From the NCBI GenBank assembly GCA_900313615.1, contig OMRP01000002.1, positions 1-64,000 on the forward strand: DNA of 64,000 bases, read 5' to 3'. The translations under genes were made by a program, and so were the position numbers. Below, piece by piece: positions 35,356 through 43,666 of this stretch. This stretch comes from an uncultured Prevotellaceae bacterium. Lineage in GTDB: Bacteria; Bacteroidota; Bacteroidia; Bacteroidales; Bacteroidaceae. Numbering within the stretch: position 1 is the stretch's first letter; each line of letters begins with the position of its first letter. Under the pieces are notes generated by a model that made no database searches, was not told the origin of the DNA, and saw only the letters and a list, made by a program, of their open reading frames with translations.

Positions 35356-36756
35356 TTATTTTACAATGATGATAACCCTACGATAAGCTACAAGGTGGAA
35401 CGGACCGTTGTCGTGCACTTCGCAGACAACATGGAATCGTTTGCCCTGTGCATCATCCAGAATGCGGATGGATGCAGCTTTCTGGTCAGCACCTTGGATA
35501 GACAGTTGAGCGCCACCGATTTCCGGCTGTTGCCACCATTGAAAAGAAAGCGCATCGCCATCAGGATCGGTAGAGCGTGACGCATCCAGACGGACCACCT
35601 TTCCCGCTTTCGCATGAATAACGATGGGCGTCAAGCCTTTTTTACCATTGACCACCACCCGCGGGTTCCTGTTGCCGTGCCCTTCAGCAGCCCATTGCAT
35701 ACGCGCCATAAAGTCGTTGAGTTCGTCAGGATAGAAGCGCCGCTTATAGCCAACGGATATGCTACGGACAGGTTCCTGCCAACTATTCCATGCCATGGTC
35801 AGCGAATCGAGACTGATACCCCGTTCGTGGTAACCTGCCCAACCAGCCTGTGTGGGGTCTTCAGGGTCGTTGAGACCATTGGGCATCACATACAGGAAAC
35901 TCGGCGTGTCGCCTTCTACGCCCCATTTGTATGTGGGATATTCACTGCCCAACGCACCATGTCCTTGTATGTTGTCCACATGCTGTTTCCAATGGCGCTT
36001 ACCCAGTTCGCACTGTTCCTGCCATGCGCCCTCGTCCCAGATGAACTGCAGGTCGTCCTTGAACTCCTGCCGCAGCCACATGTGCGAACTATATGCCAGA
36101 TTCATTCTGTTGGCATAGGCCATATCTTGGTCGGTGATGGTATAGATGCGGAATTTGCGGACGAACGCCCTCACTTCATTCTCCGTCCTTGTCTGTTTTA
36201 CACGCCAGATGGCCTGTGCCAATGTGTTGGCCCCACCCCATGCCGCCACATAGATCGGACGAGCGTCATCTTCGTCGGCCAGACGGATTAACAGGTTGCT
36301 GCCAGGAGAGTCATTTTCCTCGCCGACGGCTTTGATACCACCATTCTGACTGCCCATCACTGCACGCTGACTCAGATAATCCGCACTCGGCCAATAGCCC
36401 ATCTTTTGCTGGCCGTTTTCTTGTTCCAAAGACAGAAAGCCTTTTTGTCCTGAACGCACCATCAGTCGCGACACATCCTTTCGATAAGCCTCAATGACAC
36501 GTGTGAGATACTGTTTCCACTCCGTGGGATAAGGATCGCAGTTCCAGCCCACGGTGGTAATCAGCGCTTCTATCTCGTAGCAATCAGCATACGCCATCAA
36601 ACGGACCATCGATTCCATGTCGTCAGGCTCAACATCGCCGGGAGCGATATCTGTACACACCACGAGGCGCGGCTTCAACTGCACCTCTTTTCCCATGCAC
36701 AAGTCTGCAGTAAGGAAGCTCAGCAGTGCCACCACGAATAAGACTGTCGTTCTCAT
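35356..36756 (-). CDS. secreted DUF1593 nucleoside-hydrolase-like / Sde182-type protein
   Basis: 466 aa, signal peptide 1-22. N-terminal domain (about 28-320) has the nucleoside-hydrolase-like DUF1593 signature RLVVCTDIAPGDVEPDDMES, with ALITTVGWN and YVAAWGGANTLAQA. The C-terminal domain (about 370-466, IVIHAKAGKVVRLDAS, DALSFQWWQQPE) is the Ig-like module paired with it in cellulose-binding Sde182-type proteins. Probably acts on plant glycosides in the periplasm or outside; substrate not established. A TATTTTTG box lies at 36779-36786 (minus), 23 nt upstream. Confidence 0.85.
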   Translation of the reverse strand: MRTTVLFVVALLSFLTADLCMGKEVQLKPRLVVCTDIAPGDVEPDDMESMVRLMAYADCYEIEALITTVGWNCDPYPTEWKQYLTRVIEAYRKDVSRLMVRSGQKGFLSLEQENGQQKMGYWPSADYLSQRAVMGSQNGGIKAVGEENDSPGSNLLIRLADEDDARPIYVAAWGGANTLAQAIWRVKQTRTENEVRAFVRKFRIYTITDQDMAYANRMNLAYSSHMWLRQEFKDDLQFIWDEGAWQEQCELGKRHWKQHVDNIQGHGALGSEYPTYKWGVEGDTPSFLYVMPNGLNDPEDPTQAGWAGYHERGISLDSLTMAWNSWQEPVRSISVGYKRRFYPDELNDFMARMQWAAEGHGNRNPRVVVNGKKGLTPIVIHAKAGKVVRLDASRSTDPDGDALSFQWWQQPEIGGAQLSIQGADQKAASIRILDDAQGKRFHVVCEVHDNGPFHLVAYRRVIIIVK

Positions 36757-36778
36757 ATAATTGGGTGTTTATTGTATG

Positions 36779-36786
36779 CAAAAATA
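36779..36786 (-). promoter_or_regulatory. -7 box of the DUF1593 gene
   Basis: TATTTTTG followed by CA on the minus strand; ATG about 22 nt downstream. Confidence 0.6.
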
Positions 36787-36889
36787 CTCACTTTTGTCGG
36801 TTAGCAGGAACTTTTGACCCAATTATTAGGATAGTTTAGGAAATGTGGGACAAATGGCTGAAGAAGACGCATGGTGAAAGACATTGGAG

Positions 36890-36945
36890 CATGATTTAAC
36901 CCAAATCGGTCAAGCTAGCCAACGACCGATTTGGGTTAAATCATG
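36890..36945. repeat. perfect 22-bp inverted repeat without T-tract
   Basis: Arms 36890-36911 and 36924-36945 are exact reverse complements (22 bp). The 12-base loop contains the palindrome GCTAGC. It is 41 nt past the SGNH hydrolase stop. Neither side has a run of T, so it is not a standard intrinsic terminator. Confidence 0.85.
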
Positions 36946-36985
36946 TAACATAGGCCATTATTAAGTAGCCTATTCGGATTAAGGA

Positions 36986-37648
36986 TTACATACCCGCTTC
37001 CAACAGTTGCTCGCAGATGCTCTTCATTCCGTTTATTGACGGATGCCCGTTCTGCTTCTCAATATCATGGAGTTCAACGAGTTGCACTTGGTAATGATTG
37101 CAGATTTCGCGCATAGACTCATTGACGGCATCACTCAACTCAGAATTCAAGATGCAACAGATTTTTGCAGTGGAATAATGTTTCTTAAGCATGTCGAGCA
37201 AGCAGGCAAGTGCCGGGCGGAAATTCTTGCAATCTTCTTTTGTCCAATCCGAGTACTGGTACTGGCCTATGGGTGAGCGTGCCCAGGCATCGTTGGTGCC
37301 ACCGAAGACAAAAATGATGTCAGGACTGCCAAGGCTATCCACGCGAGAGATAAAGTTGCTGCGCGATGAGTCCATACCGCCATAACCTGTACCGCAGATG
37401 GTTGTGCCGCCCCACGAATCGTTTTTCTCCAATTCGTAGCCCTTTGCATTGATATAGAGGCTCCACCATGTCTGCCCCACCTCTTTTACATCGTTTTGAT
37501 TATTGGGATAGAATGTAGCGTAATTGTTGGGAATGATACCCAAAAAAGTGGAATAAGAATCACCGAGGATTGACACCTTCTTTGTTTGTGCTGATGCAAA
37601 GGCAAATGTGGCCACCATTATCAGAAGTAGAAACAGTCTTTTTTTCAT
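36986..37648 (-). CDS. secreted SGNH/GDSL hydrolase
   Basis: 220 aa, signal peptide 1-20. The SGNH blocks are all present: block I SILGDSYS (nucleophile Ser), block II Gly (GGTTICGTGYGG), block III GGTND, and block V NGHPSINGM (Asp/His equivalent HP). Esterase or acetylhydrolase acting on carbohydrate or lipid esters; exact substrate unknown. Own consensus promoter. Confidence 0.88.
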   Translation of the reverse strand: MKKRLFLLLIMVATFAFASAQTKKVSILGDSYSTFLGIIPNNYATFYPNNQNDVKEVGQTWWSLYINAKGYELEKNDSWGGTTICGTGYGGMDSSRSNFISRVDSLGSPDIIFVFGGTNDAWARSPIGQYQYSDWTKEDCKNFRPALACLLDMLKKHYSTAKICCILNSELSDAVNESMREICNHYQVQLVELHDIEKQNGHPSINGMKSICEQLLEAGM

Positions 37649-37710
37649 GTTGTTGATATTAAGTTATAAATTTAAGTTTCACAAGTTAGTATGTTCCGAG
37701 ATATTTGGTG

Positions 37711-37742
37711 CAAAGTTACTAATTCATGAGAGAAAAAGCAAA
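37711..37742 (-). promoter_or_regulatory. promoter of the SGNH hydrolase gene
   Basis: Minus strand: TTTG (37742-37739), 20-nt spacer, TAACTTTG (37718-37711) plus CA. Confidence 0.85.
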
Positions 37743-37798
37743 TTATTTACTTTTTTTCCGATAGATAAGCCTAATGTGGCAAGACAATGAAGGACAGT

Positions 37799-38689
37799 TT
37801 ATTTGTTATTGTTTAAGAATTTTTCAACAGCATGTTTTGTCTTGCTTCGTCCAATTCCGGCCAGTCGTTCATATTTGTCGAAGTCGAAAGTGTCATAACG
37901 TTTCATGGGAATATCGACGAGGATGTCAGGTGGTGTGATTTTCAGCGAGAGTTGTGCATTGCGATTGATCATGATGGATGTCGAGCGGTTGATAAGCGTG
38001 TAGTAATTCATGTCGGAATCCTCAGGCATCAATCGGTTAAGCAGAGAATAGAATCTCGACTTCTCAATTTGCTGTTCGCGAATGATGCGACGCTGTTCCA
38101 CCTGTCCTCGATAGTCGTGTCCGCTCACGTTGATGGCCACCAACAAATCGTTTTTAGAGCGTTTCACACGGTTCAGAGGCAACGGGTTCACCAACCCACC
38201 ATCTACAAGTATTCTGTCCTTGAATTTCACAGGGCTGAAAAACAGCGGCAACGCAATGGAGGCGCGTATCGCATCGTAGAGGCTTCCACTAGTGAAGGTC
38301 ACCTCTTGTCCCGACACAGCATCAGTAGCCGACGCACAATATGGCATCTCAAGGTCTTCTATGCGTACGTCGGGAACTACTTTCTTCATCGCGTTGATGA
38401 TACGCTCGCCTTTAGCTATGTAGCTTATGCTGAGTGAGAAATCAAGCAAGGAGAGAATTTTCTTGCGGTTGATGGTGAGCATCCACTCCTTGAAGTCGTC
38501 AAGTCGGCCAGCCGCATACATACCACCCACCAACGCTCCCATTGATGTGCCAGCAACGGCGCGGATGTTATACCCCATCGACTCTAGTTGATCGATGGCT
38601 CCAATGTGGGCCAATCCTCGAGCGCCACCTGTGGATAGCACCAGCGACACATCTTTTCGCTTCTTTTTGTTGTCTAACAAGTTGAACAT
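37799..38689 (-). CDS. patatin-like phospholipase (RssA-type)
   Basis: 296 aa, cytoplasmic or membrane-associated, no signal peptide. Catalytic dyad of the patatin fold: Ser49 in GTSMG and Asp163 in VDGGLVNP, with the oxyanion motif GGARGLAHIG (21-30). Hydrolyses acyl ester bonds of phospholipids. The C-terminal 80 residues are less conserved. Transcribed from a promoter about 150 nt upstream, giving a long leader. Confidence 0.9.
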   Translation of the reverse strand: MFNLLDNKKKRKDVSLVLSTGGARGLAHIGAIDQLESMGYNIRAVAGTSMGALVGGMYAAGRLDDFKEWMLTINRKKILSLLDFSLSISYIAKGERIINAMKKVVPDVRIEDLEMPYCASATDAVSGQEVTFTSGSLYDAIRASIALPLFFSPVKFKDRILVDGGLVNPLPLNRVKRSKNDLLVAINVSGHDYRGQVEQRRIIREQQIEKSRFYSLLNRLMPEDSDMNYYTLINRSTSIMINRNAQLSLKITPPDILVDIPMKRYDTFDFDKYERLAGIGRSKTKHAVEKFLNNNK

Positions 38690-38987
38690 GCTAGTTGGTG
38701 ATAAGGTTTGTGATTAGATTACCTGACATATTGATTTGAGACGTAATCCCTATTCTGTTGCCTGTATTCCATATCAATTGAAACTCTCGAACAAGTTCGG
38801 CTTGAACCAAAATACCAAATTATCTGCTAGTCTGCAAATTTACCCTTTCACCCCAACATTTCCAAACAATTTCCCAAAATTCTTGCCTTTTACCTACATT
38901 CTTCAACTTATTTTTGCCCAAATACAATTATATTTTCTTCATAGAAACAACCCATAGCCATTATCTTTTTGCATCCATGTTGATTGT
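38690..38987 (-). other. long leader of the patatin gene and AT-rich spacer
   Basis: Contains the patatin promoter (38835-38866) and an untranslated leader of about 140 nt (38690-38830). An open frame on the plus strand here is compositionally noise. No structured riboswitch motif recognised. Confidence 0.5.
38835..38866 (-). promoter_or_regulatory. promoter of the patatin gene
   Basis: Minus strand: TTTG (38866-38863), 20-nt spacer, TAAATTTG (38842-38835) plus CA. Confidence 0.8.
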
Positions 38988-39035
38988 GATATAAAGTAAA
39001 AGCAGTTCCGAATGGAACTGCTTTTACTTTATATC
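38988..39035 (-). terminator. perfect 22-bp hairpin terminator
   Basis: Arms 38988-39009 and 39014-39035, loop GAAT, exact complement. It is 28 nt after the stop of the 39063 gene (minus). Confidence 0.88.
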
Positions 39036-39062
39036 GAATGAGACGAATTGCCTTGGTACCGC

Positions 39063-39527
39063 TTAGTTTTTCTTCTCTAAGTAATCAAATAGATTGATGG
39101 TTCCTGTTTCCTCTTCAACGTCAAGATTGGGCACTTTCTCCACCATTCTTGTGGTGCCTGTTTTTTTATCGACATAAAAATGAACGAATGCTCCAGTGTA
39201 ACTACGGAATATCACTTCATACTCAGAATCCGTCTCTTCCCCCATCGTTACATACATAATGGAAGGATTGTCTTTTGCCACACTCCAGTCATACGTGCTA
39301 TGGCAGTAGTTGTCCACTCCCTCATAAGCCATGTCTTTCGTTATTGTACGCACCGAAGCTTTGGTAGTATCGGTAACGGCTGATTGTTTGATACTGTCAG
39401 CCCCATCCGACGCAGTTTTTAGCGTGTCTTGCACTTCCGCTTGCGGATTAGCAGATTCTGATTTGTTATTATGGCATGAGCATAATACCAAAGCCATAAA
39501 GGCGAATGAAAAAGCAAAATATCTCAT
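39063..39527 (-). CDS. small lipoprotein of unknown function
   Basis: 154 aa. Signal peptide MRYFAFSFAFMALVLCSCHN with lipobox Cys18 (Cys16 is an alternative). A Ser/Thr/Asp-rich linker (about 20-50) is followed by a small beta-rich domain (about 55-140, IMYVTMGEETDSEYEVIFRS). ATG 39527 is chosen because the promoter box lies between it and an upstream ATG at 39572. No family recognised. Confidence 0.78.
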   Translation of the reverse strand: MRYFAFSFAFMALVLCSCHNNKSESANPQAEVQDTLKTASDGADSIKQSAVTDTTKASVRTITKDMAYEGVDNYCHSTYDWSVAKDNPSIMYVTMGEETDSEYEVIFRSYTGAFVHFYVDKKTGTTRMVEKVPNLDVEEETGTINLFDYLEKKN

Positions 39528-39559
39528 AATTTGTAAATAAAAAGTTACTTTTGGGGGTA

Positions 39560-39590
39560 CAAAAATACTCATTTCCTTTGAATTACCAAA
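39560..39590 (-). promoter_or_regulatory. promoter of the small lipoprotein gene
   Basis: Minus strand: TTTG (39590-39587), 19-nt spacer, TATTTTTG (39567-39560). Confidence 0.82.
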
Positions 39591-39644
39591 AAAATGTGGG
39601 AAAAGAGTAACGCCCTAAAGAAACTCAAGCGATAAAAAAACAAC

Positions 39645-39669
39645 ACGGCTCCCCGAGAGAGCCGTTTTT
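39645..39669. terminator. hairpin terminator below the 31-aa peptide gene
   Basis: ACGGCTC (39645-39651) pairs with GAGCCGT (39659-39665); T5 on one side and A7 on the other, so usable in both directions. Confidence 0.75.
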
Positions 39670-39773
39670 CATCGTCTTTTACAAAAGTCTAAAGACATTA
39701 TTAGACTTTATTCCTAACATTTCGAAGAACCTTGGAGATGGTTCTCTGGTGAAGTCAGGCTGGAGGAGGCTTC

Positions 39774-39869
39774 TTACATTACTTCCAGATGATCGTGCTT
39801 AGCCATCCAAATGCTGAAGATTGCACCAACAACGAGCAGACCAGCCAAAATAAAGAATGTCGTTTCCAT
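39774..39869 (-). CDS. 31-residue single-span membrane peptide, LysR-divergent
   Basis: Encodes METTFFILAGLLVVGAIFSI followed by WMAKHDHLEVM: one hydrophobic helix (about 4-22) and a charged tail. A TACTTTTG box at 39914-39921 (minus) gives a 40-nt leader, and a terminator hairpin lies about 105 nt beyond the stop. Same length and layout as the peptide at 25971 but no clear sequence similarity. Divergent from a LysR regulator with a shared control region, so it is probably the regulator's target. Family unknown. Confidence 0.65.
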   Translation of the reverse strand: METTFFILAGLLVVGAIFSIWMAKHDHLEVM

Positions 39870-39913
39870 CTTAATATCTATTTTATAGTTAATAATGTTT
39901 TCTTTTCACGATG

Positions 39914-39921
39914 CAAAAGTA
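39914..39921 (-). promoter_or_regulatory. -7 box of the 31-aa peptide gene
   Basis: TACTTTTG followed by CA on the minus strand. A TTTG lies 23 nt further upstream (slightly long spacer). Confidence 0.6.
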
Positions 39922-39996
39922 CGACGAAAAAACAAAGTACATGACAAATGGTTATGAATAGTAAAGCATCTTGCACATCAACAAAATCGAATTGCA

Positions 39997-40017
39997 GCTA
40001 TCGAAGAAATCGATAGC
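39997..40017. promoter_or_regulatory. candidate LysR-type operator
   Basis: GCTATCG (39997-40003) and CGATAGC (40011-40017) are exact inverted arms with 7 bases between, containing a T-N11-A core (T40001 to A40013). It lies between the two divergent promoters. Confidence 0.6.
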
Positions 40018-40065
40018 CAACTGTCTTTTCCGACAATCTTTTGATTGTGTTTAAAAGAAAATGTG

Positions 40066-40073
40066 TATCTTTG
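40066..40073 (+). promoter_or_regulatory. -7 box of the LysR gene
   Basis: TATCTTTG, with TTG 18 nt or TTTG 22 nt upstream. ATG at 40107. Confidence 0.65.
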
Positions 40074-40106
40074 TGCCTCATAAAGATTCTATGTAACTTA
40101 AGTATT

Positions 40107-41012
40107 ATGGAACTAAGACAACTCAAGTATTTTGTTCAATTGTCTAAGACATTGAATTTCTCCACAGCAGCAAAGGAACTGTTTATAACGCAGAGCACGT
40201 TGTCGCATCAGATTCTGCAACTGGAGAACGAACTGGGACAGCCACTATTCCACCGTAACAGCCATGAGGTGATGCTTACTGAGGCGGGGCAGACGCTGCT
40301 GCCGTTGGCGATGCAGACGATACTTGACGCCGACAGTTGTCTGCAGAGACTTGATGAACTGAAGAATCTTATGAGTGGCGAATTGAACATCGGTGTGACA
40401 TTCTCCTTCGCCTGTATCATGGCCGAGACGCTTACTGCGTTCTTGCGACGCTATCCTAATGTCAAGGTGAACGTGAGTCAATCGACCATGGCCGACCTCA
40501 TCAGTAGACTTGAGAACCACGAGTTCGACTTCGTGCTGGCGTTCCGTCCGCTAGAGAGCAACCCTCGCATTGAGAGCCGTGTGTTGTTCAGCCACCAACT
40601 GACGGCAGTGGTGAACGAGCACCATGCCTTAGCTTCGCGTCCTTCGATTACACTGGAGGAGTTGCAGCGTTACGACCTTGCGTTGCCGCTTCGTGGCACC
40701 CGTGCGCGCAATGCCTTTGAGCGTATCATCGCCGGCAAAGGTTATCATTATAAGGTGAAGGTGGAGATGAATTACGTTTATCTTCTCTTTCACCTCTTGC
40801 GCGAGTCAAACTATGTTACTATTCTCAGTGAGAGCACGGTGATGGGTGAGCAGGGGATGCGCGCCATTCCTATCATCGGCATGGATACCGAGGAAAATCG
40901 GATGTACGGTTGCGTCCATCTCTTGCGCAATGTTTATCAGAAGAAGTCAGCGCAGGAGTATATTAGAATGCTCGGCGAGAGCACATCGGTAATCCGTCAA
41001 GCATTATTGTAA
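40107..41012 (+). CDS. LysR-family transcription regulator
   Basis: 301 aa. N-terminal winged helix-turn-helix (1-60: MELRQLKYFVQLSKTLNFST, then AAKELFITQSTLSHQILQLE) and a C-terminal effector-binding domain (about 90-295: GELNIGVTFSFACIMAETL, DFVLAF, SRVLFSHQLTAVV). The ATG at 40107 gives the canonical LysR start; the longer frame from 40041 includes the promoter. Typically binds a T-N11-A site in its own divergent control region and responds to a small molecule (family knowledge). The likely target is the divergent 31-aa peptide gene. Confidence 0.92.
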   Translation: MELRQLKYFVQLSKTLNFSTAAKELFITQSTLSHQILQLENELGQPLFHRNSHEVMLTEAGQTLLPLAMQTILDADSCLQRLDELKNLMSGELNIGVTFSFACIMAETLTAFLRRYPNVKVNVSQSTMADLISRLENHEFDFVLAFRPLESNPRIESRVLFSHQLTAVVNEHHALASRPSITLEELQRYDLALPLRGTRARNAFERIIAGKGYHYKVKVEMNYVYLLFHLLRESNYVTILSESTVMGEQGMRAIPIIGMDTEENRMYGCVHLLRNVYQKKSAQEYIRMLGESTSVIRQALL

Positions 41013-41093
41013 GACTGTCCAGCTTTTATAAAGGGACAATCCCTGCCATATACAGGAAAGAACACCATTGCCACAAAGTTCAATGACAAAAAC

Positions 41094-42173
41094 TTAGCAC
41101 AAGTCGCTTAGTGTTTCACCACCGAGCCATTCTTTGCCTTGATAGATTATAAAATCTTTTAAGGCACTTAGGTAATCGAAATGACTTAAGACCTTATAAT
41201 TAAATCTTTTTCCATTCCATGTGACAGCATATATAACCCATGGCTTCACTGCACCATAAATATCCTTTCCCATTATCACAAAACTTTTCCTGTCCTGTGA
41301 CATTGCTTTGTCAAATACAAATGGCTTCGCGTATGAGTTGCTAGCAAATAACATTCCTATTAGTACATTATCGAAATACGATTGCAAAGGGTTTCCAGAC
41401 TGTTGCAGCGGAATACAATAGAACTTTGTAGGAAGAGCCATTTGTATTATTGTGCAAGGCTGTTTAGCATATTTTTTCCCCCTAACTAAATGAGGACAAT
41501 TTTGCACTATTGTCTCTTTTTTGAAATTATGAAACTTTACACCCTCTCTCTCACCAAAGGACTCGTATGGATCACTCTCTTCTAAATCACAATAAGCATC
41601 TTCTTCCCCTCTTACATGAAGTTCGATTATCTTATTTCCCGAGTCTATTTTCTCTTTACTGCAAGGATGAGTAACAGCGACCTCCAAAAACACTGGCTTA
41701 CGGTCTTTATTCGAAGAACTTGTCAAAAGAACATCAGCAATAAAGCCCTCATATCTTCCCTCAATAGTTGCTGTATCGTAATAATCTTTTAAGTTATATT
41801 CAGCTATTTTTTCACGAAGTGTTTCACAATCCCCACTCGTTTTATCATAGAAAATGCATTGCTTTCCATTGAGACAGTACTCTTTACGATAGTACCTAAT
41901 TAAGAATTGTTCTTCTGTGTCAAAACGATATTTCAGAATTCGTTTCACATATTCATGTAATTCAGTTTCAGGATTCAATGAATAACCTTTCTTTGCTCTG
42001 AAGTGGTGTTGATTATTATCTCCTAAAGCTGCTACCATAGGTGTAAGAGTGCCAATACTAAAATACTCTGACTCTCTATTATCTTTTGTAATGGAACTGA
42101 TATCAATTATATTATGAGCTTTGTCGTACACTCTATTATACTTAACACTGTATTTCATAATTATACTTTTCAT
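41094..42173 (-). CDS. CoiA-like PD-(D/E)XK nuclease candidate
   Basis: 359 aa from ATG 42173 (ATG 42158 also possible), no signal peptide. The N-terminal part resembles competence CoiA-type nucleases: HHFRAKKG, then ETELHEYVKRIL, then Asp in FIADVLL and Glu-x-Ala in VFLEVAVTHPCSKEKI, together fitting a PD-(D/E)XK core. A Cys pair (YCLNGKQC) and (KTSGDCE) may bind metal. AT-rich codon use compared with its neighbours suggests acquisition. Divergent from a DUF2442-XRE gene. It could be a defence or DNA-uptake nuclease; function not established. Confidence 0.6.
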   Translation of the reverse strand: MKSIIMKYSVKYNRVYDKAHNIIDISSITKDNRESEYFSIGTLTPMVAALGDNNQHHFRAKKGYSLNPETELHEYVKRILKYRFDTEEQFLIRYYRKEYCLNGKQCIFYDKTSGDCETLREKIAEYNLKDYYDTATIEGRYEGFIADVLLTSSSNKDRKPVFLEVAVTHPCSKEKIDSGNKIIELHVRGEEDAYCDLEESDPYESFGEREGVKFHNFKKETIVQNCPHLVRGKKYAKQPCTIIQMALPTKFYCIPLQQSGNPLQSYFDNVLIGMLFASNSYAKPFVFDKAMSQDRKSFVIMGKDIYGAVKPWVIYAVTWNGKRFNYKVLSHFDYLSALKDFIIYQGKEWLGGETLSDLC

Positions 42174-42488
42174 TATATCGAATAAAACCACACGTCATCA
42201 AACTATAGTTCGCAAATTCCTACACGCCTATTGAGTATGACAGACACATTTTCTTGAACAGAATAGCATTCTACTTTGTAATACCTTGACAGGCTTCCTA
42301 TTTTTAAATCCATAATCGTAATGCCGAATTAAAGTGTTGCCGCCACTTTCAAAAGTTCAACAATAATCGACTGCAAAGAAACGGATTATATTTGAATTAT
42401 CAAAAATAGCAATCAAAAAATATGTTAATACGCCAATAAATATATTGATATATAAAACAATTTAAGTATATTTGCACCATCAAATAAA
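42174..42488. other. AT-rich divergent spacer
   Basis: 315 nt between the nuclease-like gene and the DUF2442-XRE gene. Contains a good plus-strand promoter at 42445-42476. No clear minus-strand promoter, repeat or RNA motif seen. Confidence 0.5.
42445..42476 (+). promoter_or_regulatory. promoter of the DUF2442-XRE gene
   Basis: TTG (42445-42447), 19-nt spacer, TATATTTG (42467-42474) plus CA; ATG 13 nt later. Confidence 0.78.
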
Positions 42489-42974
42489 ATGAATATGAAA
42501 ACAATAATACATGGCAAGCCACGTAGCAAAGTAACTTTTATTGATAACATAAAGGCTAAAGTGGAATTAACAAGTGGTGAAACTTGGATAGTTGGGCTGA
42601 CGCCATTTAATTATCATTCTGGTGATCATTTTACCCAAACTCTCGGATGGGCTTTTGATTTGTTTTGGGGGTTAAAAGGTATAGAAAGTGATTTCAGGCA
42701 AATCAATCTTGATTTATATGAATCAGGGTTTGACATGCTGACCTTTATCGTGCTTGAGCCTAAAAGAGATGAGGAGAGAAAAAGAATTGGTGAAAGAATC
42801 AAAGAGTTACGTCATAAGAGAGGTCTTGATGCTAAGACTTTAGCATCACGTATAGGTATAGATGCTTCAAATCTAAGCAGGATAGAACAAGGACGATATT
42901 CTGTCGGTTTTGATATATTATCAAAAATAGCAAATGCTTTAAAAGCCAAAATAGATTTCGTTGAAATAGAATAG
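42489..42974 (+). CDS. DUF2442-like protein fused to an XRE-type HTH domain
   Basis: 161 aa (ATG 42495 is an alternative). Residues about 12-85 resemble DUF2442 (KVTFIDNIKAKVELTSGETW). Residues about 97-155 are a helix-turn-helix of the XRE/Cro type (IGERIKELRHKRGLDAKTLA, then SRIGIDASNLSRIEQGRYSV). Likely a DNA-binding regulator, possibly of its own promoter and of the divergent nuclease gene. DUF2442 proteins often occur in toxin-antitoxin contexts. AT-rich, same island as the neighbours. Confidence 0.78.
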   Translation: MNMKTIIHGKPRSKVTFIDNIKAKVELTSGETWIVGLTPFNYHSGDHFTQTLGWAFDLFWGLKGIESDFRQINLDLYESGFDMLTFIVLEPKRDEERKRIGERIKELRHKRGLDAKTLASRIGIDASNLSRIEQGRYSVGFDILSKIANALKAKIDFVEIE

Positions 42975-43064
42975 CATACTATTAATCTTTTTACAATAAT
43001 ACCTTTTAATCATGTAATTACTTAGTTTTTTTTAATTAGCATTCTACCTAACACTAAATATATT

Positions 43065-43460
43065 ATGAAAAAGTATTTGATTATATTTGCATTATCTATG
43101 ACTTCTTTTGTTTCTTTTGCTCAGAAACAAACATTCTATTGTGAAATAAAAGGCTTTGAAAGGGCACCCTCTGGGCTAAAAATTGTGTTTGATTTGGGGA
43201 TGAGTCCGGTTTATAGTGATGGCGGATTATTAAGCAAGCAAAAAATTGTAGATGAGAATGGAAAGGAAATCCCATTCAACAGTATGGTAGATGCGGGTAA
43301 CTACCTCAGCAACAAAGGATGGCTTTTTAAACAAGCATACTCGTCAGTTTACGGAGGGCATTGTATTATTCATTGGATTTTCACTAAAGAGGCGGATAGT
43401 ATAGAAGATGCTTTGATTGGTATTGAGACGAAAGACTCTTTTAAGAAAAAGCAAAAATAA
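43065..43460 (+). CDS. small secreted protein of unknown function
   Basis: 131 aa, signal peptide 1-19 (ending SFA). Beta-rich body (TFYCEIKGFERAPSGLKIVF, GGHCIIHWIFTKEADSIEDA). AT-rich coding sequence like the two genes before it. No promoter box recognised; it starts 90 nt after the DUF2442-XRE gene, so it may be read from the same promoter. No family recognised. Confidence 0.7.
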   Translation: MKKYLIIFALSMTSFVSFAQKQTFYCEIKGFERAPSGLKIVFDLGMSPVYSDGGLLSKQKIVDENGKEIPFNSMVDAGNYLSNKGWLFKQAYSSVYGGHCIIHWIFTKEADSIEDALIGIETKDSFKKKQK

Positions 43461-43607
43461 GGCGATGCAAAAGTGGTCCTCATGCCATCTCACAACAAAC
43501 AACATATCAGCACGTTACGATTTGCTTATAAATTTCTTTGGACACTTGTGTTAATCATTTGAATATAAATAAATCCATCATTTTCATGTATTTAGGTAAA
43601 AAATGAT

Positions 43608-43617
43608 TACTTTTGCA
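43608..43617 (+). promoter_or_regulatory. -7 box of the BspA/DUF285 gene
   Basis: TACTTTTGCA, 49 nt before the ATG at 43667. Confidence 0.55.
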
Positions 43618-43666
43618 CTTTAAATTGTTTGAAGACCAATTATTTCGATAAAATTAACTAGAGGAA

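Noticed and set aside
38736..38957. 73-codon plus-strand frame in the patatin upstream region
   Set aside because: Low-complexity AT-rich translation overlapping a minus-strand promoter and leader; no start signals.
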